The notes beneath the pieces were generated by a model. That model was not told the DNA's origin and searched no databases. It worked only from the letters and a program-made list of their open reading frames with translations. 64,000 nucleotides of DNA from Mesaphorura yosii (taxonomy: Eukaryota; Arthropoda; Collembola; Poduromorpha; Tullbergiidae), in the NCBI GenBank assembly GCA_009869945.1, contig WIXG01000057.1, positions 62,001 through 126,000 of the forward strand. Direction: 5' to 3'. Shown here in pieces: positions 57,049 through 64,000 of the stretch; positions within the stretch are counted from its first letter, which is position 1; each line of letters starts with the position of its first letter. A program made the position numbers and the translations under genes.

Positions 57049-58804
57049 TTAATGCTGGAACAATTCGTTACAAATCTCATTTAAATGAAGTACAAATCGA
57101 TGCACATCTTCATAAGTATTGTACAATGGAATCGGGGCTACTCGAATCACATTTGGCATCCGGACATCGCACTAAAACGAAAACATGGCAGTCAGCAAAT
57201 TAGATAGCGTCACCAGAACGGTCTGTCTCAATTAAATACTGTTAACTTACGACTATTCCCCTTTTCACCAATTTGTCCTGCACCAACTCCAAGCTCCGTG
57301 TGAACATGAGTGAAAGCTGGGCTCCACGCTTCTCGACGTTGGACGGTGTGATTATCTTCAGAATCGGTTCATTCCTGTCATCGCGATCGCTGGAGAACCT
57401 GCACTTGAGCAAGTATTCAAGGTATCCAGTGAGCAGAAACTGTTTCCGGATAATTCTGTCCAACGTCGCTTCGTCAAAGATTTGGAGGCTGGCCCATAGC
57501 ATTCCATTCAGGAGTGCATGCGGAGTGCTGAGTCTAAATATGTCCGCTCCCATTCCATCGTCCAAAATCGTCTGTTTCAGGAATTTCGCTGTCTCACGGC
57601 TGCCCCACCACCCTTTCAGCATGGGCATCGTTTCCACGCTGTCTGCAGTTGCTAATTGTTTCTCATGCACGAATATCGCCCCAACTCCGCCGGGACCGGA
57701 GTTCAAGTACTGTAAAGAAGGGTGTGAATGTGCAAACTTTGCTATTGCAGCAGGCACGGCCAAAAGATGGTCGCGGTAGTCTTTTTACCTTGTAAGAGCA
57801 CCAAACAGCAAAATCCACGCCCCAGGAGTGTATGTCCAACTTCACATTTCCCACGGCGTGCGCCAAATCAGCTCCAAAGACGATGTTGTGCTTGTGCGCG
57901 GCGCGGACGAGTCTTTCAAGGTCGAAGAATTGTCCTGTGTAGTATTGAATTCCGGGAAAGAGGATCAGTGCAATTGCTTGGCCGTGAGTTTCGAGTAATT
58001 GGATGATATCTTGTTCGTGGATCAAGTGCTCGCCCTGCAATTGCGTAATTAGCCCAATGAGATCAGACTAAATGTAATGGAGGAACAACGTGCTATTTTC
58101 TATTTTACTAATTTCACCAACTTCTTTTGGCCGGATCGTGATTAAATCAGTTTCAGGATTTCTACCATGAAGCCGCAGGTGAGACTGCACCGCCAACTAA
58201 AGTATTATAAAAAAGCATCTTAAGCTAAATTTTAAAGTAGTTCTATTCAGAATGTGCTGAACATGCTGACCAGGTCCGTCGGGAAAGCGTGATCTTCAAT
58301 CACGATCTTGTACTTATCAGCCGTTGGTCTGTAGAACGTCGTCAGGAGCAGGTGCAGGTTGACGCTGAGGGAGTTCATCACTGCTACCTCCGACGGCTTG
58401 GCTCCGATCAGATTGCTCAGCACTTTCTTCGGTCTCTGGTCACTCTGAGACATTGGGCAGTACCCGTGGAAGTTGGCGTCGAAGCCCATTGTGCCCCAGT
58501 CCTCCAGCATGCGAAGGGCGACGGTATCAGCCGTTTTCGGCTTGAGGCCGAGAGAATGGCCGCTGAAGTAGAGACACTCTGCGTCGTCGCTCTCGCCCGC
58601 GCCGGCGCCCGTGGTCGTAGGCTTGTCGGTGGTGGGCAGCGTCGCCTTCTTTGGTATGCAGAACTTGGAACGGAAAGCAGCCAGTTCGTCTTCGCGATCC
58701 AAACGCTGTGCGAAGGCGGGGCTGTCGATGGCGAGCTTCCAAGCCACAGCCTTCTGCTCCAGGACGGCTGCGGCGGAGGCGGAGGAGCTTGGAATTGGAT
58801 CCAT
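57049..58804 (-). CDS. KYNU: Kynureninase
   Basis: Five exons on the minus strand: 58804-58271, 58196-58122, 58034-57789, 57709-57251, 57171-57049; 478 aa. It is a PLP enzyme of tryptophan catabolism that cleaves kynurenine or 3-hydroxykynurenine to anthranilate or 3-hydroxyanthranilate plus alanine. The PLP lysine lies in WCSYK at the end of exon 3 (K285), joined across the intron to YLNSGPGGVG. Other hallmarks: ECLYFSGHSLGLKPK, NSLSVNLHLLL, FGADLAHAVGNV and IRVAPIPLYN. The start MDPIPSSS was taken at 58804; the frame also stays open upstream with further ATGs to 58972, so a longer N-terminus is possible. The donor of exon 1 (CTG|GTCAGC) is weak but fixed by the phase. Confidence 0.93.
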
Positions 58805-59827
58805 ATCACTTCGAATCAATGGCAGGATTGGAAAATTCCTTGTTCTCGTTCCTTTCACCGTTAGAAACGGACAATGGTTTAAAGTAATTGAACTTTCAAT
58901 TTTAAAGTCCAGCAGCAAACAAGCAGTAATGCCAATACGTATTGTATTTATCATTGCAATGTGCACATTCACTGGGCATTTACTGATAAGCGCTAATCTC
59001 CAAAGTCAACAACCACGAGCTTGAGCTGTGGGTGTGTGCGAATGTGAAGCGTGCGGCGCGTGGATAGCGAGAGCCTTGGTATTTGTTTGTTTGCCGTGCC
59101 TCGTGACTGCGTCGCGGTCGTGGAATCCTCCAGAAATCGAAATCGAATGAAGTCGGACGTGTCAAAATAGTCAAAATCTAGGTTAATGTCTTTACATGCT
59201 CGGCTCAACCGCAATCATGGCATATTGAGATTGACTATTTACACTGTCGTCGTTGTCATTTCGCAGTGTAATTTGAGCGAATTTCTAAGCGAATCGCTAA
59301 GAGTGTAAAAGACGAGAAAGCAGGCGAGTAAGTGGACCATGACTTGAATTCATTCCTTTTACGTGACATTTGCGGCTCGAGACGAGCTGCGCGGACGGCT
59401 CTTCGCGGATTGCTCGTCCTGGAACTGCGAAAGGGAAGGCGATGAGCATTCGCATTCGCAGATTTCTAATATCCCAGTCTTAGAGTCTATAAATTCTCAA
59501 TATTACTCGAAACGAGCTCGTGTAATGAATACGACAACGACAACCAAGTCCTTGTGCTGGTAATGCACGAGCATTTATGCGGCGCCAGTCTGTCGGAGCC
59601 TCAGCGCGCAGTACCCAGGTTTCTCCAACTTTCTCCCGTACTTTGCAATGAGATAGCTAAAGCGAAAGCGGAAAGCGAATGCATCAATAAACTCCGTGGC
59701 GTGCGTGGTGTGGACTTTCTCCTAGACCAGGCAGACTGCACGCTTCGGTTCGATTCTTCGCGTCAACTTTCTCACAATTCATAGACTTCTCACGAATCGA
59801 TAAGTGATAACATTCTGGCAATTGGAA
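58805..59827. other. Divergent spacer, KYNU and tetraspan gene 1 promoters
   Basis: The flanking genes point away from each other. No exon with recognisable content was found. The only long open frames are shadows or upstream extensions. Confidence 0.5.
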
Positions 59828-60865
59828 ATGTTTGGCTACAAAAATCCGCTGAATAGTGTCGAATTCGAGCTGACACAAACAGCTGCGGGCCTGCGTCGCC
59901 ACTCGCGCGTCCAACACTCGCCTTTTGACGAAATTAACCTGAACCTCGTCGAAGAGCAGCATCCGTGCAGCGGAGCATCCGGCTCGGGCGTGGGGGAGCT
60001 TCAGCTTCAAAACTTTCAGATTGTCAACGGAGGAGTGTACAAGAAATTCGCACACGCGATTGCGACGATTGACATCGTAAGCCACACACATGAATTATTG
60101 AGTCGTGAAGCTCGTTGCTTCTTTAATTGTACGTCGCGCCTTGTCCCTTTGTCCCAGGTTTATTCTCTTCTCCGCCTCGCGATCCATTTCCTGGACCTCC
60201 TGACTGGCGGAGTCGGCTTCAGACACGGGAACACGTACACGTATTCTCTTCAGCACCACCACGCGTTTGTCACGCCGCCAAACCGGAACAGCACGCCTGC
60301 CCCAGCGATTTTGGAGGATGACCCCAGCATTCAGCCTTACGCCTACGCCTACGCCCTCTCCAGCGACGGCGACACAATGCCGACGCCAGTCGCAAGCCGG
60401 ACTCTCGTCGTGACCATCTGGGCCGGGAAATTCATCGTCTGCATCGTGCAGCTCATCGTCGCCAGCGCGCTATACAGCGCCGCGACAAAGATGAAGGACA
60501 GTCGGCTCTGCATCCGTAATTGCCACATTTGGATGTGGATCAGCGGTGCACTCATCACGCTCATGGTGTTCGAGCTGTGTGGCATTGCAATGCTGGGTAA
60601 CGCAAGCGGGCACATCGTCGCGCTGTCGGTGCTGGGAGCTGAGATGCTGGCCCGCGCCGCCGGGCTCATGCTCGTCTGGCGATACGTCCGTCAACTCAAG
60701 TTTCAGATTTGTGACCTGGAGCAGGACGAACACATAATCTACTACGAACTCTGTCCGTCGCCTGGAGCCGGGCCTGGGTCTGGGGCGACGAGTGATGGAG
60801 CTTCAAGCGGCAGAAGTAGAGCAATGACCAAGAATAGTAGCCAGTACAGTCCAGTCAGCACTTGA
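59828..60865 (+). CDS. Four-helix membrane protein 1, tandem paralogue
   Basis: Two exons, 59828-60076 and 60158-60865, 318 aa. Four hydrophobic segments: AIATIDIVYSLLRLAIHFLD, TLVVTIWAGKFIVCIVQLIV, IWMWISGALITLMVFELCGI and a fourth in IVALSVLGAEMLARAAGLML, followed by a cytosol-like tail with EDEHIIYYEL-type acidic and Tyr residues. It is not a tetraspanin: there is no Cys-rich large loop, and the longest loop lies between helices 1 and 2. The intron (60077-60157, 81 nt) has no stop and is a multiple of three, so an unspliced form would also be open. I removed it because the second gene has an intron at the same codon. Function unknown; the general shape recalls lysosomal or MARVEL-like four-helix proteins, without clear homology. 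Confidence 0.75.
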   Translation: MFGYKNPLNSVEFELTQTAAGLRRHSRVQHSPFDEINLNLVEEQHPCSGASGSGVGELQLQNFQIVNGGVYKKFAHAIATIDIVSHTHELLSREARCFFNCTSRLVPLSQVYSLLRLAIHFLDLLTGGVGFRHGNTYTYSLQHHHAFVTPPNRNSTPAPAILEDDPSIQPYAYAYALSSDGDTMPTPVASRTLVVTIWAGKFIVCIVQLIVASALYSAATKMKDSRLCIRNCHIWMWISGALITLMVFELCGIAMLGNASGHIVALSVLGAEMLARAAGLMLVWRYVRQLKFQICDLEQDEHIIYYELCPSPGAGPGSGATSDGASSGRSRAMTKNSSQYSPVST

Positions 60866-62488
60866 ACGTGTATTATGTGTCTTTATCATGGCCTGATGTT
60901 GATGCCTGAATTTTAAATCAAGCCAAGCAAAGCCTGTATTAATTAAGCCCAAGCTAATTAAGCCTGCCTGCTCTTCAGCTGTTTTGCTCGCTCCTCGCAC
61001 TAGCCATTGATACGGTACGACGGCACGAGCCTCATCAAGTGGAATCTCGAGTGGTGAAGCACGCGTGTCGCGTGTCTCGCGTAATTTTCGTGCCAAGTCA
61101 ATTTAAATCATATTTTACTGTTAATTTTTTTGTATATTAATGTCAGCCATGTGACGAATTTCAAATTCTCGAGGTCCGGACATAATTTCAGTAAATAGAA
61201 AAATTAATAAATTACTAGTTTGAGTTCCAGTGTTCATTGTCATTAAATAACCGATGATCGATACGTGAAAGGTTTTCAATTAGTACACTGCTAACTCGCT
61301 ATGCCGTGTTGTGAGATGATATGCTACATGCTATGTCATAAAGACTGAGAGCTCGTTGCATGCCGTTGACTCGTTAATAAAAATTGCTCCAAACGTGTAT
61401 CGAGACTAAAGTTCCATGGCAACATGGTAACCTTGTTCTATTCTATTGGGTGAATCCAACTCAAATGATCTCATTTCCCCGAAGTCAACCGGCCGCGCCA
61501 GATGAATGAACCGATGCGTGATTGCGTCTTTGCGTCCTGCTGCGTTATCCTGCGTTGTTCATAATCATCCGCGTTCCATTGCGATGTTGATGCTGGTGCT
61601 GGCCTGTCTGACCCGAAAGTCGTAACCAATTTCCTCTTGTTTGTCGGAACTGTGAATGAGCTGCGATGCGACTACGAGCACGAGACGAGCTCGAGCGACA
61701 CATCGTCCCGTCTCGTCCCACACCCACATCGTCGTAGTCACAGGCTTGGAATGTATTCAGGATGAGGACATTTGGTTCTTCTTCACTGATCTCGATTATG
61801 CACATTAGATTACATTACATTATTTATAAGCTGCTCGCATTTCTGCTACGTGTACGGGCCAACGATTCGCAGTTCGCGATTCTACAACGCTACGAGATGC
61901 AGAAGATACAGAATCGGAAAAGAGTCATACTCGAAAACTTTTATTATGACATGCACAACGGCAATAATTTTTTCGGCCGCGCAGTGCAAAGGCGACGGCG
62001 ACGGCAGGGCACAAAAGAGTGAAACTTTGTTTAGTTCCCCAAAAACATTACGCAGCCAAAGCGAAATCGAGACGAGAGCGAAAGCAAAGGCAAAAGCGGG
62101 CACGACGCACGGGGCCGGGACAAGAAAGACTCTCGTTCTCGTTTGTTTGCAGTTTGTCGTAGTCGTAGCACTTTGCGATGGTGCCAGCAAGTCTGGAGGC
62201 CAGAGCGCAAATTCCTTTGGCTTCTTGCGCCGATTCGACTGCTTTTGGCTGCTTCTGGCTGCCTGTTTCTTTGCTGCCTGCCGTCGTTACTTGATACACA
62301 TTTACGTTTCGGATGCGGATCTTTGCAAGACGGCACGTCACGGCGCACGATACGGGCACTCTTGCATGCAGTATTTGCTTTCCTTTTCTTTGCCGTCCAC
62401 GATCACGTCAACGTCCACGTCCACTCTACTGCGATTCGCTCAATTTAAAGTCTACAGTCTAGTTTTGTATGGACACGTTCAATTAAGC
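60866..62488 (+). other. Spacer between the two four-helix genes
   Basis: AATAAA at 61206-61211 is a likely end signal for gene 1. From 61850 to 62488 the + strand stays open in frame with gene 2, so a long N-terminal extension cannot be excluded, but its content looks random. Confidence 0.5.
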
Positions 62489-63792
62489 ATGCACGAGCAC
62501 CAACACCACGCTTCCGAACATCACGCGTCGGCGTCGCCGAGGCCAAAGTTTGAGACGATCGTGACACAAGTTGAGAAGGCGCACCACGGTGGCGTCAGCA
62601 TCGGCCATGGTCCCGGTTTCAAACATGGTCACGGCCATAGCCACGGAGCACACCACGAGACCTACGAACTGAGCTTACTCCACGGTGGTCCCGGTGCCTA
62701 CCCGCACGAACATAAAAAGTCCAGGCCCCCGACGCCTGATCCGATTGTCGACACGCTCACGTACCGGACGAGCACACGGGTCATCGCTGTGATTGATATC
62801 GTAAGTGTATCGCGTATCCTGAGAGAAACGGCGTGAACTTTGGAAGGAGCGTGGAACTGACTGGACACTGTATTTTCTAGGTTTATTCCATGGTTATGCT
62901 CATTTTCCAGCTGGTCGTGCTGATCGGTGGCAGTTCCTACAGGCAAAACGCGGACGAGGCGCTGGATGAAAGCGAAGCGGAAATGCGGAAGATGAGTAAG
63001 TTCAGTTAATAACCACATCGAAAACAACGGAATCTACTTTAGCTTTTACCTTTGTTCTCATTTTACAGACTTGACAATTGGCGTCCTCATCTGGATGGGG
63101 ATGTTTGCCGTGTGCATCGTCCAGTTGCTGGTTGCAGGCGCATTGTATGGCGGCACTAACGAAGTTGGTTAAATTTTATTAAATGAAAACCTGACTTAAA
63201 GATAAATATGCACAGTTCTGTCTTAATTTATGCTCCACAGAGAGACGGTCGTAAAACACTCCGGAACTGCCGGATCTGGTGTGCTATGTCCATCTTCCTC
63301 GTCCTGCTCCTCACGCTGGAGCTCGTGGGGATCGTCGCCTCCAACGAAATTACTGCGTTCCTGTTCCCACTCCTCGTCTTCACTACGGAGCTTGTGTTCC
63401 GCCTTGTGGGGCTCGTGATAATCTCACGCTTCATCAAAGAACTTAATTTCGAACTGAGTGACTTGGCGGAAGGAACTAAAGACGTGCATTACACTCAGCT
63501 ACCGACTGCGTCGACCCATTCGCCAGTGCATTCGATAACCAGCAGCAAGAATACGGAGTACGAGTACCTGTTCCAGCAAGTTCATGGCCACGACCAAGAC
63601 GACCACCACCAGAGCCACTCTCCAGTGCACAGGGTTCACCAAGGGCACGATCAAGGACATGGAAGGGCTCACGATCACGATTATGGATCCCATGGCCACG
63701 GATACGGACACGGTCACGGAAGTCACGGTCAAGGACATCTTCAGCATCTTTCCAAGAATCACCACGAACAGCATCAAAGGCACGTCGTGTAA
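62489..63792 (+). CDS. Four-helix membrane protein 2, His-rich ends
   Basis: Four exons: 62489-62800, 62881-62995, 63069-63163, 63241-63792; phases close to 357 aa. The helices are VIAVIDIVYSMVMLIFQLVV, IGVLIWMGMFAVCIVQLLVA, IWCAMSIFLVLLLTLELVGI and a fourth around FPLLVFTTELVFRLVGLVII, in the same order and spacing as the upstream gene. The first intron sits at the same codon and phase as in gene 1 (IDI|VYS); gene 2 has two more. Both termini are strikingly His-rich (MHEHQHHASEHH; many HGHG and DHDH units in the last 70 residues), as in metal-binding or pH-sensing tails. The start was taken at 62489, the first ATG consistent with that composition. Confidence 0.78.
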
Positions 63793-64000
63793 TTTATAAG
63801 GGCGTCATCATATTGCGAAGGGATTCCGAATGGTGCTCGCTCAACCTCAGCAAGGCCTCCGACGATTTACAAGGTTCAAGTGTAAAACGGGTGAATTATT
63901 GACTTCGACTTGGCTCAAGTACTTATACTTAATTTAATGTAATTAAAAGGCTGAACTATGAACTGCGTGGTACTGTACTGTACTGCTATAACTGTTTACT
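63793..64000 (+). other. 3' end of gene 2 and window edge
   Basis: A probable 3' UTR. The only candidate end signal is an ATTAAA near 63945; the transcript may end outside the window. Confidence 0.4.

Noticed and set aside
61850..62488. Long N-terminal extension of the second four-helix protein
   Set aside because: The frame is open but also open on the other strand; the content is Ser/Thr/Cys-rich and unlike either paralogue.

Overview
This is a eukaryotic nuclear window, almost certainly from an arthropod. Spliced genes carry mostly short introns (about 60-100 nt), GT-AG borders and AATAAA signals, and the kinesin-1 and Par-3 proteins read like arthropod orthologues. Base composition, very compact genes and an intact kynureninase would fit a springtail or crustacean better than a fly, but the species cannot be fixed from the sequence. 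I rebuilt exons by hand. For every main model the exon phases close exactly, which is the strongest evidence offered. No rRNA, tRNA or CRISPR was recognised.

Layout, left to right. 1636-3757 (+) MINDY-4-type deubiquitinase and 4222-5580 (+) PGAP3. 6041-24931 (-) Par-3/bazooka in 18 coding exons, with an 11.4 kb first intron that also holds a likely alternative first exon. 29278-30069 (-) a small secreted protein with three internal repeats, probably a beta-trefoil. 32445-36684 (+) kinesin-1 heavy chain. 38183-49134 (-) CNOT1, the scaffold of the CCR4-NOT deadenylase. 51615-54619 (+) chondroitin polymerising factor-like protein. 54783-56719 (-) bifunctional CoA synthase. 57049-58804 (-) kynureninase. 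59828-60865 and 62489-63792 (+) two tandem four-helix membrane proteins.

Three things lie inside or between ordinary genes and are the most interesting part. (1) Introns 13 and 15 of CNOT1 carry two related copies of a box C/D snoRNA-like element, with C, D', C' and D boxes and the usual distance to the 3' splice site; introns 11 and 14 hold weaker candidates. (2) CNOT1 intron 3 contains an unrecognised gene in opposite orientation: a PIP-box-like N-terminus, two zinc fingers, and a long body whose frame is broken twice, each time by one base at a run of A. (3) The trefoil-like secreted gene is split over four short exons and is easy to miss.

The genes do not form one pathway. They are mostly housekeeping: mRNA decay, axonal transport, cell polarity, GPI-anchor remodelling, glycosaminoglycan synthesis, CoA synthesis and tryptophan catabolism. 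Gene packing is tight: PGAP3/Par-3 and CHPF/COASY are tail-to-tail with overlapping 3' ends, and kinesin/CNOT1 polyadenylation signals are about 150 bp apart.
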